DNA from: Roseiarcus sp963784805
GTDB taxonomy: Bacteria > Pseudomonadota > Alphaproteobacteria > Rhizobiales > Beijerinckiaceae
DNA: 64,000 bases
Reading direction: 5' to 3'
Assembly: GCA_963784805.1 (NCBI GenBank)
Contig: CAWASR010000028.1
Location: forward strand, 372,001 to 436,000
Shown here in pieces: positions 31,914 to 41,112 of the stretch. Every line of letters starts with the position of its first letter. Within the stretch, counting starts at the first letter, position 1. The notes under the pieces are model-generated. The model searched no databases. It was not told where the DNA came from and saw only the letters and a list, made by a program, of their open reading frames with translations. Made by a program: the position numbers and the translations under genes.

Positions 31914-33170
31914 CTACTGCTGTTCGGCCGCGTCCTGAAGCGCCGCCGCCGCCGCCTCGGGCGTCATCTGACCGGCCGCGACCGAGACCGAGACGTCGTT
32001 GATGACCCGGCCCACGGCGGGGCCGAGATCTTGGTCGAAGTAATTCTGGTGCCAGGTCGTCTTCGCGAGATCGCTGGCCAGGCGCTTGAACAGCGGGTCG
32101 GTGAACGAGGCTTCGGCGCCCTTGACAACCGGGATATAGGCGGCCGACGCGGCGGCCTCTTTCGCGTATTTGTCCTGGCTGAAGAACTTGAGGAAGTCGA
32201 CCGATTCCGGGGGCGCCGACTTGCTGACGAGCCAGCCATTGACGCCGCCGAGCGTATCGGTCGCCTTGCCCTTGCCGCCGGCGACGATCGGGAAGGACAG
32301 GATGCCGATATCCTCCTCCGGGAGGCCCTTGCCGCTCGCGGAATTCGGCCCCTGCATGCTGATCAGCCACTGGCCCATCAGATCCATCGCCGCCTTGCCG
32401 TCGCCGAAGATGCCGGCCGATTCCGCGTGCTTGGTCGCAAGCCAGCCGGGCTGGAAGGGTTCGAGCGCGCCGAGCTCGCGCAGGCGCTTGCCGGCCTCGA
32501 CGAAGGCCGCGCTCTTGAATCCGCCGTTCTTTCCGGCCTTCGCGTCGGCGAGCGCGTCCTCGCCGCCAACCCGCATGACCAGGTAGTCGTAGAAGAAGGC
32601 CATCGGCCACTTCTCGCCCGCCCCGACCACGATCGGGGTGACGCCAGCCGCCTTGAGCTTCTTCACCGCGCCGAGGAAGTCGTCCCAGGTCTTGATGTCC
32701 TCGGCCTTCACCCCGGCCTTCTCGAACAGCTTCTTATTGTAGTAGAAGACGACCTCGCCAACCTCGAACGGCACCCCGACAACTTTCCCGTCGACTTTGA
32801 AGGCGTCGACCGCAGTGGGAGACAAATCGGATTCGAACGATGCGGCCTCCTTCGTGATGTCCTTGAGGAAGCCCGCCTTGTCCTGCGCCTGCATGACGCC
32901 GCCGGCCCAGCTATAGAACAGGGCGGGACGGTTGTTCGACTGAAGCATCGTCGGCAGCTTCGCCTTGAACGCTTCGTTTTCCAGATACTTGACCTGGACT
33001 TTGACCCCCGGGTGCTCTGCGTTGTAGTCCGCGGCGATCTTTTCCCAGAGCCCGACCTGAGCTTTGTTTTCGGAGACATGGAGAACGGTGATGTTCGTTT
33101 CGGCGAGCGCCGGGGCGGTCAGCAGCGCCGCAAGACATCCCGCAGCGAACGCAAAGTGACGAAATTTCAT
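31914..33170 (-). CDS. Sugar ABC transporter substrate-binding protein (CUT1)
   Basis: This is a periplasmic type II binding protein (418 residues) for an oligosaccharide. The Sec signal is residues 1-23, ending A-L-A. The mature part has typical family segments such as Y-N-A-E-H-P-G-V-K-V and V-P-F-E-V-G-E-V-V-F-Y-Y-N-K. A strong GGAGG precedes the ATG. It is first in the operon, and the divergent ROK-Gfo/Idh-ThuA-GH43 set suggests that the ligand is a plant oligosaccharide such as xylo-oligosaccharides; that is an inference from context. Confidence 0.9.
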   Translation of the reverse strand: MKFRHFAFAAGCLAALLTAPALAETNITVLHVSENKAQVGLWEKIAADYNAEHPGVKVQVKYLENEAFKAKLPTMLQSNNRPALFYSWAGGVMQAQDKAGFLKDITKEAASFESDLSPTAVDAFKVDGKVVGVPFEVGEVVFYYNKKLFEKAGVKAEDIKTWDDFLGAVKKLKAAGVTPIVVGAGEKWPMAFFYDYLVMRVGGEDALADAKAGKNGGFKSAAFVEAGKRLRELGALEPFQPGWLATKHAESAGIFGDGKAAMDLMGQWLISMQGPNSASGKGLPEEDIGILSFPIVAGGKGKATDTLGGVNGWLVSKSAPPESVDFLKFFSQDKYAKEAAASAAYIPVVKGAEASFTDPLFKRLASDLAKTTWHQNYFDQDLGPAVGRVINDVSVSVAAGQMTPEAAAAALQDAAEQQ

Positions 33171-33209
33171 TGGTTTCCTCCGAAGAATGACGGTACAGCG
33201 GTTTTGTTT

Positions 33210-33230
33210 TTTATCCGCGATGTGGATTAA
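33210..33230. promoter_or_regulatory. Candidate ROK operator
   Basis: TTTATCC-GCGATGT-GGATTAA is an inverted repeat with 7-bp arms (one mismatch) and a 7-bp spacer. It lies 40 bp upstream of the binding-protein start and 147 bp upstream of the divergent ROK gene, a natural place for a regulator of both. It is a prediction from symmetry alone. Confidence 0.35.
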
Positions 33231-33376
33231 ATCTGTCCCGACTTCCGGGAGCTGTCAAGGGAATCGTTTAGGATTCGCGCAAAACAAGGCGCCTCGCTGT
33301 TGACAGGCGGAAGTGGGGGTGAAAATAATTCCGCTCCCCGCAGAAAAGATGCGCCACAGCGGAAACGTCTCGAGCG

Positions 33377-34621
33377 ATGAAGACCGCCGACCCCGAATTG
33401 ATGCGCGCGATCAATCGCTTCCATGTAATGGATGCGATCCGGCGGTTCGGCCCGGTCTCGCGGGTCGAGATCTCGCAATTCACGGAACTCAGCCCAACAA
33501 CGGTTTCCGCGATCACCGCGGCGCTGCTCGATGACCAGCTTATCGTGCCGCTGCAAGTCGGCGCAGTGCGCGACGCGGGCCGCGGCCGGCCTCGCGTCAT
33601 GCTCAAACTCAATCCCGACGCGGCGCGGGTCGTGGGCGTCAAGCTCGCGCCCGACCAGATCACGGTCGCAGTGACGAACTTCTGCGCGGATGTCCTGCGC
33701 ACGCTCGCGCTGCCGATCCGCATCGATCGCCAGACCGCCGGGGTGATCGCCGACCTCGTCGAGGACGGCGTGCGCCGCTGCGTCAGCGACTCCGATCTGG
33801 AGATGTCGGACATTTCGGGAGTGTGCGTCGGATTGCCGGGAATTGTCGAGCGCGCCGCTGGCGTCTGCCGTCAGAGTCCGATTTTCGGCGAGCGCGACGT
33901 GCCGTTCGGCGCCGACCTTTCGCGGCGCCTCGGCGTCCCGACGTCGATCGACAGCGACGTCAATCTGGTCGCGCTGGCCGAACATTGGTTCGGACAGGCG
34001 CGCGAATTGAACGGATTTCTTGTCGTCAGCGTCGAGCAGAGCATCGGGCTCGGCATTCTGCACAACGGCGAACTTTTCCGTGGCGCCAATGGTCTGAGCC
34101 CTGACCTCGGCGACCTGATTTTTCTGCCTCCGCGCAGCGGCGGCGGACGCCTTGCCGATGTCGCCTCGGAGGCTTCCGTTTTGTGCGAGGCGGAATCCCT
34201 GCTGCGGGGAAGCGAACACGGCGCGGCGTTTCGCGCCGGACGCGGTATGGCGCTGGTGCTGCAACGCGCGGACGCGGGCGATGCGCGTTGCATCGGCGCG
34301 CTCGCCGCCGCTGGCGAGGCCTTGGGCGTGGCGATCGCCAATCTCATCACGCTGTTCGCGCCGCCCAAGGTGATCATTTCCGGAAGGGCGATGGCGACCA
34401 GCGAACATTTCATCGGGCCGCTGCGGGAGGCGGTGGCCGCGCTGCTGCCCCCGAGCCTCGCCGACGTGTCCGACATCGTCGTTCGGGAATGGAGCGACGG
34501 CATCTGGGTGCGGGGCGCCGCCGCGATGACGTTGCGCGATCTCTATGGGGCGCCTTGGGGAACAACCGGTCCGGCGCCCATTCGCGAGGCGCCGGCGTCG
34601 ATTGTCGGAGTGGCGCAATGA
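33377..34621 (+). CDS. ROK family transcriptional regulator, XylR-like
   Basis: The product (414 residues) has a winged helix at residues about 20-65 (V-E-I-S-Q-F-T-E-L-S-P-T-T-V-S) and a kinase-like ligand domain after residue 85. Where sugar-kinase ROKs have G-x-A-G-E-x-G-H, this protein has G-L-S-P-D-L-G-D, and the cysteine-rich zinc motif is also absent, so it is a regulator rather than a kinase and may bind its sugar in a modified way. It is divergent from the importer and overlaps the next gene by 4 bp (ATGA), so it likely senses the sugar handled by the locus. Confidence 0.88.
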   Translation: MKTADPELMRAINRFHVMDAIRRFGPVSRVEISQFTELSPTTVSAITAALLDDQLIVPLQVGAVRDAGRGRPRVMLKLNPDAARVVGVKLAPDQITVAVTNFCADVLRTLALPIRIDRQTAGVIADLVEDGVRRCVSDSDLEMSDISGVCVGLPGIVERAAGVCRQSPIFGERDVPFGADLSRRLGVPTSIDSDVNLVALAEHWFGQARELNGFLVVSVEQSIGLGILHNGELFRGANGLSPDLGDLIFLPPRSGGGRLADVASEASVLCEAESLLRGSEHGAAFRAGRGMALVLQRADAGDARCIGALAAAGEALGVAIANLITLFAPPKVIISGRAMATSEHFIGPLREAVAALLPPSLADVSDIVVREWSDGIWVRGAAAMTLRDLYGAPWGTTGPAPIREAPASIVGVAQ

Positions 34622-35715
34622 AGCGGGTCGGAATCGGCGTCGTCGGATGCGGAAACATCAGCTCGGCCTATCTGACCGCGGCGAGGAGTTTCCCAATTCT
34701 CGAGATCGTCGCGCTGGCCGACGCCAATCATTCGGCGGCGGAGGCGCGCGCTGCGGAATTCGGATTTCCGGCGCGTTCCGTTGACGCCGTCCTGGCGGAC
34801 CCGGCGGTCGAGGTCATTCTCAACCTGACTGTCCCCAACGCGCATATCGAAGTCGGCCTCAAGGCGATCGCGGCAGGCAAGCACGTCCACTCGGAAAAAC
34901 CGCTGGGCGTCACGGTGACCGAGGCCCGCAAATTGATCGACGCGGCGGCGGCCAAGGGCTTGCGCGTCGGCTGTGCGCCCGACACTTTCTTGGGCGGCGC
35001 ACACCAGACGGCGCGCGCTTGCATCGACGAAGGCCTCATCGGTCGGCCGGTCGGCGGCACGGCCTTTTTCATGTGCCCGGGGCACGAAAGCTGGCACCCA
35101 AATCCGGGATTCTATTATCAGCGCGGCGGCGGCCCGATGCTCGACATGGGACCTTACTACGTGACCGACCTCGTCAATCTGCTCGGTCCGGTGGCGAGCG
35201 TAAGCGCGGTGGCGACGCGCACCCGGCGCGAGCGCGTCGTCACCAGCAAACCGCTCGCGGGAACGCGCATCCCGGTCGAAGTCGCCACCCACGTCGCGGG
35301 AACGTTGCTGTTCGCGGGCGGCGCGGCGGTCTCGATGACGATGAGCTTCGACGTGCCCAAGCACAAGCACGTCCCGATCGAGATCTACGGGGAAGCCGGT
35401 TCGCTGATTGTCCCCGATCCGAACTATTTCGGCGGCAAGGTCGAATTTGGCGCCGGCAAGGAGGATTGGCGCGAGATCCAGACCCAGCACGCCTACGCCG
35501 ACGCCAACTATCGCATTATCGGCGTCGCGGACATGGCTCGCGCGATCCGCGCCGCCCGGCCGCACCGCGCCAGCGGCGCGCTGGCGTTCCATGTTCTGGA
35601 AGTCATGGAGGCGTTCCAGACTTCGTCGGACACGGGCGCTGCGGTGAAGATCTCGTCCCGCCCCGAGCGTCCGGCTCCTCTGCCGGCCGGGCTCGCCGTC
35701 GGCGAACTCGACTGA
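34618..35715 (+). CDS. Gfo/Idh/MocA family oxidoreductase
   Basis: This is an NAD(P)-dependent sugar oxidoreductase (365 residues). It opens with I-G-V-V-G-C-G-N-I, the Rossmann motif, and has S-E-K-P-L-G-V (EKP lysine) near residue 95; the C-terminal domain follows with G-G-G-P-M-L-D-M-G-P-Y-Y. It overlaps the ROK gene by 4 bp and precedes thuA by 43 bp. In similar clusters such enzymes oxidise the released sugar or its 3-keto form; the exact substrate is not known. Confidence 0.9.
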   Translation: MKRVGIGVVGCGNISSAYLTAARSFPILEIVALADANHSAAEARAAEFGFPARSVDAVLADPAVEVILNLTVPNAHIEVGLKAIAAGKHVHSEKPLGVTVTEARKLIDAAAAKGLRVGCAPDTFLGGAHQTARACIDEGLIGRPVGGTAFFMCPGHESWHPNPGFYYQRGGGPMLDMGPYYVTDLVNLLGPVASVSAVATRTRRERVVTSKPLAGTRIPVEVATHVAGTLLFAGGAAVSMTMSFDVPKHKHVPIEIYGEAGSLIVPDPNYFGGKVEFGAGKEDWREIQTQHAYADANYRIIGVADMARAIRAARPHRASGALAFHVLEVMEAFQTSSDTGAAVKISSRPERPAPLPAGLAVGELD

Positions 35716-35758
35716 GACGCGCGCGCCAACGCGGCGCAAATGAAGAGGGAGAACCACA

Positions 35759-36400
35759 ATGCGGGAAGCGCTCGTTGTCTGGGGCGGATGGAGCGGGCAT
35801 GAGCCCGAGAAGGGCGCACATATCGTCGGCGGCATGCTGGAGAAGCACGGCTTCAAGGTCTACATCGAAAACACCACCGAAGCGTTCGCCGATCCGACAA
35901 TCGCTGACATGAGCCTGATCGTGCCAATCGTCACCATGTCGAAGATCGAAAAGGAAGAGGTCGAGAACCTCGCCGCCGCGGTCAGGGGCGGCGTCGGCCT
36001 CGCCGGATATCACGGCGGCATGTGCGACGCGTTTCGCGACAGCGTCGACTATCAATTCATGTGCGGCGGACAGTGGGTCGCTCACCCCGGCAACGTCATC
36101 GACTATCGCGTCGACATCGCCAAGCCTGACGATCCGATCATGCAGGGAATTTCGAGCTTCCCCTATCGTTCCGAGCAATATTACATGCACGTCGATCCTT
36201 CGAACGAGGTGCTCGCGACCACAACCTTCTCCGGCGAGCATGCGGCGTGGACGAAGGGCGTAGTGATGCCGGTGGTCTGGAAGCGCAAACACGGCGACGG
36301 ACGCGTGTTCTTCAGTTCTCTTGGCCACGTCACGGAGGAATTCGACGTGGCGGAAATGCGGACAATTCTGGAGCGCGGCCTATTGTGGGCGGCTCGCTGA
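35759..36400 (+). CDS. ThuA domain protein
   Basis: ThuA-like proteins have a class I glutamine-amidotransferase-like fold and occur in disaccharide-utilisation loci; their biochemistry is poorly known, and a link to 3-keto sugars has been suggested. The product (213 residues) begins with A-L-V-V-W-G-G-W-S-G-H-E-P and has V-G-L-A-G-Y-H-G-G-M in the elbow region, where the cysteine of amidotransferases is absent, and a final V-F-F-S-S-L-G-H. It sits between the Gfo/Idh and GH43 genes with short gaps. Confidence 0.88.
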   Translation: MREALVVWGGWSGHEPEKGAHIVGGMLEKHGFKVYIENTTEAFADPTIADMSLIVPIVTMSKIEKEEVENLAAAVRGGVGLAGYHGGMCDAFRDSVDYQFMCGGQWVAHPGNVIDYRVDIAKPDDPIMQGISSFPYRSEQYYMHVDPSNEVLATTTFSGEHAAWTKGVVMPVVWKRKHGDGRVFFSSLGHVTEEFDVAEMRTILERGLLWAAR

Positions 36401-36413
36401 CCGCCGCCTGACA

Positions 36414-38027
36414 ATGATCCGCAATCCGATCCTGCCGGGCTTCAACCCCGATCCCTCGATCTGCCGAGTCGGCGAAGACTATTACATCGCCACATCGACG
36501 TTCGAATGGTATCCGGGCGTGCAAATCCATCATTCGCGGGATCTCGCGCATTGGCGGCTGGCGCGACGTCCGCTCGATCGGGCGTCGCAGCTCGACATGC
36601 GCGGCGACCCCGATTCCTGCGGCGTCTGGGCGCCGTGTCTATCGCACGCTGACGGCAAGTTCTGGCTGGTCTACACCGACGTCAAGCGGTTCGACGGAAG
36701 TTTCAAGGACGCGCACAATTACATCGTGACCGCGCCGACGATCGACGGCCCGTGGTCGGACCCTGCTTACGTCAATTCGAGCGGCTTCGACCCCTCGCTG
36801 TTTCACGACGACGACGGGCGAAAGTGGTTCTTGAACATGATTTGGGACCACCGCGACTCCGCGGCCCCGTCTCCGAGACACCCAGCTTTCGCCGGCATTG
36901 CGCTGCAAGAATGGGACGCCGTCTCCGGCAAGCTGGTCGCAGAGGCGCAGACGATCTTCGCCGGCAGCGCGCTGGGCCTTGTCGAAGGCCCGCATCTCCA
37001 CAAGCGCAACGGCTGGTACTATCTGACGACCGCCGAGGGCGGCACAGGCTACGACCACGCGGTCACCATGGCGCGCTCGCGGCGGATCGACGGACCCTAC
37101 GAACTGCACCCCAAGGTTCACCTTCTCACATCCAAGGACGCTCCCGAGGCTGTCCTGCAACGCGCCGGACACGGACAGATCGTCGAGACTCCGGACGGCC
37201 AAGTCTATCACACCCATCTCTGCTCGAGGCCTCTGCCTGGCCTCAGACGTTCGCCGCTCGGCCGCGAGACCGCGATCCAGAAATGCGTTTGGCGCGACGA
37301 CGAATGGCTCTATCTCGCTGAGGGCGGTCAAGTCCCCTCGGTCGAGGTCCCTTCGCCATTCCCTACCCGGATCGAGAGCGGACCGAGGACAACGCGCCAC
37401 GTCTTCCGCCCTGGCGGCCTGCCGCTCGACTTCCAATGGCTCCGCACGCCGCATCAGGAGAGAATCTTCGCGCTCTCCGCGCGCCCCGGTTGGCTGCGGC
37501 TCATCGCGCGCGAATCGATCGGCTCGTTGTTCGAACAAGCGCTGGTCGCGCGTCGGCAGGAGCATTTTGTCTATCGCGCCGAGACGGAGCTCGCATTTCG
37601 GCCGTCGACCTTTCAGCAGGCGGCCGGCCTCACGGCCTATTACAACCGAACCAAATTCCACTGCCTCGCGATCACATGGGATGAGACGCTGGGGCGCGTC
37701 CTGACTATTTTGAGTTGCGAAGGGGACTATCCGGACGGACGATTGAGCTTCCCGCTCGCCTCGCCGGTCGCGCTCGAAGGCGAGGGGCCGCTGCGGCTGG
37801 CGGTCTCGGTCGATCACGCCAGACTTCAATTCGCCTACGCGCTCGGCGGCGAGTGGCGGGACATCGGGCCGGTCCTCGACGCCTCGATCCTGTCGGACGA
37901 AGCGGGAAGCGGCGAGCACGGCTCGTTCACCGGCGCTTTCGTCGGCATGGTCGCCTTCGACACATCGGGCGCCGCGATCGCCGCGGACTACAGATATTTC
38001 GAATACGAGGGGCGAGGCGAAGGATAG
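36414..38027 (+). CDS. Glycoside hydrolase family 43, beta-xylosidase
   Basis: This enzyme (537 residues) probably removes xylose from the non-reducing ends of xylo-oligosaccharides. The N-terminus L-P-G-F-N-P-D-P-S-I carries the general base Asp13; Asp126 in G-F-D-P-S-L and Glu191 in L-V-E-G-P-H are the other two acidic catalytic residues. A C-terminal jelly-roll domain begins near residue 325. The length and motifs match the XynB-type subfamily. No signal peptide, so it acts in the cytoplasm on imported sugars. The start is 13 bp after thuA's stop. Arabinofuranosidase activity is an alternative. Confidence 0.9.
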   Translation: MIRNPILPGFNPDPSICRVGEDYYIATSTFEWYPGVQIHHSRDLAHWRLARRPLDRASQLDMRGDPDSCGVWAPCLSHADGKFWLVYTDVKRFDGSFKDAHNYIVTAPTIDGPWSDPAYVNSSGFDPSLFHDDDGRKWFLNMIWDHRDSAAPSPRHPAFAGIALQEWDAVSGKLVAEAQTIFAGSALGLVEGPHLHKRNGWYYLTTAEGGTGYDHAVTMARSRRIDGPYELHPKVHLLTSKDAPEAVLQRAGHGQIVETPDGQVYHTHLCSRPLPGLRRSPLGRETAIQKCVWRDDEWLYLAEGGQVPSVEVPSPFPTRIESGPRTTRHVFRPGGLPLDFQWLRTPHQERIFALSARPGWLRLIARESIGSLFEQALVARRQEHFVYRAETELAFRPSTFQQAAGLTAYYNRTKFHCLAITWDETLGRVLTILSCEGDYPDGRLSFPLASPVALEGEGPLRLAVSVDHARLQFAYALGGEWRDIGPVLDASILSDEAGSGEHGSFTGAFVGMVAFDTSGAAIAADYRYFEYEGRGEG

Positions 38028-38221
38028 GCCAAAACGCCTTTACCGCCGCTTTGCCTCCGCCGAGTCAATCATTTCAGCATCTTGGAACCCCGTTTACCGC
38101 CGCACTACCGGAGGCCGCGCCCGGAGGGCGAAGGATCGTGGCCTCGCCGCCTCCGCTGCGCCGGCCGGGCTGGCGCAGCCATCACTAAAGGACTTGATTA
38201 ACTGTCGGCGACGCGATACTA

Positions 38222-38233
38222 AAGCATATGCTT
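38222..38233. promoter_or_regulatory. Palindrome over the start codon of the ArsR-family gene
   Basis: AAGCATATGCTT is a perfect 12-bp palindrome whose centre contains the ATG at 38228. ArsR-type repressors bind such short AT-rich palindromes, so it may be the autoregulatory operator. It could also be chance. Confidence 0.35.
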
Positions 38234-38584
38234 AACCAATCGCGGACCCTCGACCTCGCCTTTCAGGCCCTCGCCGATCCGACCCGACGGACAATCGTCG
38301 AGCGGCTGACGCGCGATCCCGTCTCGGTCAGCGAACTGGCGCGGCCGCTGGCGATGACGCTGCCGGCGGTGATGCAGCATCTGGCGGTGCTTGAAGCCTC
38401 CGGCCTGGTGCGCTCGCAAAAGACCGGGCGCGTGCGCACCTGCCGCATCAACCCTGAGACGCTGAGCCTGGCCGAACAATGGATCAACGGCCGGCGGCTC
38501 GAATGGGAGCATCGCCTCGACCGGTTGGGCGACTATCTCGCAACCCTCAAGAATGAAGGAGAAGACCATGGCCAAGTCGGTTGA
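38228..38584 (+). CDS. ArsR family regulator (AHSA1-linked)
   Basis: The product (118 residues) is a winged-helix repressor: F-Q-A-L-A-D-P-T-R-R-T-I-V-E-R-L near residue 12 and the recognition helix L-P-A-V-M-Q-H-L-A-V-L-E near 48. It lacks the metal-binding cysteines of true ArsR, in line with its pairing with an AHSA1/SRPBCC gene, which overlaps it by 17 bp. This regulator-SRPBCC pair is common in bacteria and its signal is unknown. Confidence 0.9.
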   Translation: MLNQSRTLDLAFQALADPTRRTIVERLTRDPVSVSELARPLAMTLPAVMQHLAVLEASGLVRSQKTGRVRTCRINPETLSLAEQWINGRRLEWEHRLDRLGDYLATLKNEGEDHGQVG

Positions 38585-39524
38585 GAACAGCCCTGCCCTG
38601 GAGCCGCCGCCGGTTCGCCTCTCGCGCATCCTCCACGCCCCGCCGGAACTCGTCTTCAAGGCCTGGAGTTCAGCCGATCACGTGAAGCGCTGGTTCGCGC
38701 CCTCGGGATACACCGTGCCGACCGCCAAAGTTCAGATGCATGTCGGCGGCCCGTTCGAGGTCTTGATGCGCGCGCCGGACGGGGTCGAACATTGGGCGCG
38801 CGGCACGTTCGTCGAGGTCTCGGAATTCGACCGGCTGGCGCTCGATCTCATCGTCGAGGACGCCAAGGGCCACGCGCTGTTCCGGGCCTACACCGAGGCC
38901 AATTTCGCCGCGGCCCTCGGCGGCACGCGGATCGACGTGACCCAGACCTACGCCGTCATCGACCCGGACGCCGCCTGGATGGCGACCGGCGCGCCGGAAG
39001 GCTGGGCGCAGACGCTCGACAAGCTCGCGGCCGAGATTGCGCGCATGCGCACCCCCTCAGGAACCGAGCGCTCGGTGGTCCATGCGGTCTTCAGCCTCGA
39101 ACGCACCTACGAAGCCCCGGTCAGCCGCGTCTACAAGGCGCTGTCCGACGAGGCCGCGAAGGCGAAATGGTTCGGCGGCGAGGACGGGCGATGGCGATTG
39201 ATGGATCGGAAGATGGACTTCCGCGTCGGCGGCCGCGAGCGTCTGCAAGGCCGCTGGGAAGGCGGCGTGGTCTCGACTTTCGACGCGGTCTACCACGACA
39301 TCGTGCCCAACGAGCGCATCGTCTACACCTATGAGATGCATCTCGACGACCGGAAGATTTCGGTCTCGCTCGCCACCATGCAACTGAAGTCCGTTGACCC
39401 GGGCCGCACGACGCTGAAGGTGACCGAACAGGGCGCCTTCCTCGACGGCTACGACGACGCCGGCTCGCGCGAACACGGGACCGGCTTCCTGCTCGACAAG
39501 CTCGGCGACTCGCTGCGGAGCTAA
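38568..39524 (+). CDS. Tandem SRPBCC (AHSA1-like) domain protein
   Basis: The product (318 residues) contains two START/AHSA1-like domains, residues about 18-155 and 168-315, each of the length usual for a whole protein of this family. Each begins with R-x-h-x-A-P-x-x-V-F/Y-K-A and has the W-F core (K-R-W-F-A-P and A-K-W-F-G-G). I chose ATG 38568, with GGAG at a good distance; ATG 38553 is an alternative. Single-domain members paired with ArsR are typical; here two appear to be fused. Ligand unknown. Confidence 0.88.
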   Translation: MAKSVENSPALEPPPVRLSRILHAPPELVFKAWSSADHVKRWFAPSGYTVPTAKVQMHVGGPFEVLMRAPDGVEHWARGTFVEVSEFDRLALDLIVEDAKGHALFRAYTEANFAAALGGTRIDVTQTYAVIDPDAAWMATGAPEGWAQTLDKLAAEIARMRTPSGTERSVVHAVFSLERTYEAPVSRVYKALSDEAAKAKWFGGEDGRWRLMDRKMDFRVGGRERLQGRWEGGVVSTFDAVYHDIVPNERIVYTYEMHLDDRKISVSLATMQLKSVDPGRTTLKVTEQGAFLDGYDDAGSREHGTGFLLDKLGDSLRS

Positions 39525-39537
39525 CCCTCGCCCCTGA

Positions 39538-39563
39538 CCCCTCTCCCGCAAGCGGGAGAGGGG
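39538..39563. terminator. Perfect 12-bp palindromic hairpin after the SRPBCC gene
   Basis: CCCCTCTCCCGC-AA-GCGGGAGAGGGG lies 13 bp after the stop codon, between convergent genes. There is no T-run on either strand, so if it ends transcription it is not a classic intrinsic terminator. It resembles a dispersed palindrome of this organism; a related copy is at 60692-60711. Confidence 0.5.
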
Positions 39564-39585
39564 AATCGCGCATTTCGTCCGACGC

Positions 39586-40887
39586 TTAGCGCCGCAGGTC
39601 GCCGGTCACCCGCCAGATGACGTCGCCCACGTCGTCCGCCACCAGCAGCGAGCCGTCCGGACCAATCGTCACGCCGACCGGCCGACCATAGGACGCGCGC
39701 TCGTCGGGCGACAGGAAGCCAGTCAGGATGTCACGCGTGGGCCCCGCCGGCCGGCCGTTGGCGAACGGGACAAACACAACCCTGTAGCCGCTCAATGTGC
39801 TCCGGTTCCAGGAGCCGTGCTGTCCGACGGCCATTCCTTCCGGAAAGCCGGGAAGCGCGCCCGCAGGCAGCCAGCACAGGCCGAGCGAGGCCGTGTGTCC
39901 GCCAAGCGCGTAGTCCGGCGTGATCGCCTTCGCGACCATGGCCGGGTCCTGCGGCACGCGTCCGTCGACTGTCTGACCCCAATAGCAATAGGGCCAGCCG
40001 TAGAACCCGCCCTCACGCACCGAGGTCAGGTAGTCGGGAGGAGTTTCATCGCCAAGCCCGTCCCGCTCGTTGACCACCGCCCAGAGAACGTCGGTCCGGG
40101 GCTCCCACGCCATGCCGACGGGATTGCGCAGGCCGGACGCGAATATGCGACTTGCCTCGCTTGCGACATCGAGCTCGTATATGGCCGCGCGACCTTCCTC
40201 GGCGGCCATCCCCTTGTCGCCGATATTGGTCAGCGACCCGACCCCCACGAAGAGTTTCCGCCCATCCGGGCTCGCCAACAGGCTTCGGGTCCAATGGCCG
40301 CCCCCCTTAAGCTCAAGCAGCCTGCGTCCCGGCGAGACAATACGGGTCGCGCCCCGCTGATATGGGAAGGCGACAACGCCATCGGCCGCGCCGACATAGA
40401 GCGTATCGCCCAGCAGCGCCATTCCGAACGGCTGGTTCAGTCCTTCAAGGAACGCCTCCCGGATTTCAGCGGCGCCATCGCGATCCGCGTCGCGCAGCAG
40501 CGTGATGCGATTGGGGCTCGCCCCGATCGCGGCGGCTCGTTTCATCGTCGCGAACTGGGCGTAGTCGAACACACTGCGGATCGGTTCGGGCAGGGTCAGG
40601 GCCTCGGCGGCAAGCACGTCGCCATTGGGCAGAACATGGAGCCAGCGTGGATGCTTGAGCCCGGTCGCGAACGCATTGACTTTGAGTCCGGGCGCGGCGA
40701 CTGGCTCGCGCCCTTTCGTCCACCCCTTCGCCGTGGGCATTTTCAGAGTCGGGAGGCCCTGGGGCTTCGCTGGAGGGATCGTCGGAGCGCCGCCGAGCGC
40801 CGGCTTATGTGCGCCCTCCCTCCGCGCAAGGATCAGAGCGGCGCCGACCAACTCGACGATTCGCGCAAAAGTTCCGTCCAGGCTCAT
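39586..40887 (-). CDS. L-sorbosone dehydrogenase-like / PQQ-type beta-propeller protein
   Basis: The product (433 residues) is a six-bladed beta-propeller of the glucose/sorbosone dehydrogenase family. Recognisable pieces are F-A-T-G-L-K-H-P-R-W-L, N-R-I-T-L-L-R-D-A-D-R-D-G, and the family signature A-S-G-L-R-N-P-V-G-M-A-W followed by N-E-R-D-G-L-G-D. The N-terminus has a hydrophobic stretch (residues 10-22) but no clear cleavage site, so export is uncertain. An AGGAG precedes the ATG. The cofactor and substrate are not shown by the sequence. Confidence 0.87.
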   Translation of the reverse strand: MSLDGTFARIVELVGAALILARREGAHKPALGGAPTIPPAKPQGLPTLKMPTAKGWTKGREPVAAPGLKVNAFATGLKHPRWLHVLPNGDVLAAEALTLPEPIRSVFDYAQFATMKRAAAIGASPNRITLLRDADRDGAAEIREAFLEGLNQPFGMALLGDTLYVGAADGVVAFPYQRGATRIVSPGRRLLELKGGGHWTRSLLASPDGRKLFVGVGSLTNIGDKGMAAEEGRAAIYELDVASEASRIFASGLRNPVGMAWEPRTDVLWAVVNERDGLGDETPPDYLTSVREGGFYGWPYCYWGQTVDGRVPQDPAMVAKAITPDYALGGHTASLGLCWLPAGALPGFPEGMAVGQHGSWNRSTLSGYRVVFVPFANGRPAGPTRDILTGFLSPDERASYGRPVGVTIGPDGSLLVADDVGDVIWRVTGDLRR

Positions 40888-41112
40888 TGTGCTCCTTTCA
40901 ACCGCGCGCCGCAGTCGGCGTTGACCTTGAGGCGCAACACAGAGGCGCAGCGCACACTTTCGTCACGCGGCCGATGGCGTCGGGCGTAGCAGACTTTGCT
41001 CGTTATCCCATTTCGCCAGATCGACGAAACTTCCGCAAGGAGCCGCGGCGCGACGCCTCGGGCGGGTTTTCGCGCCAGCGGGAGTGTGGAAGGCGCCGGC
41101 CCTGCGCCGCCG

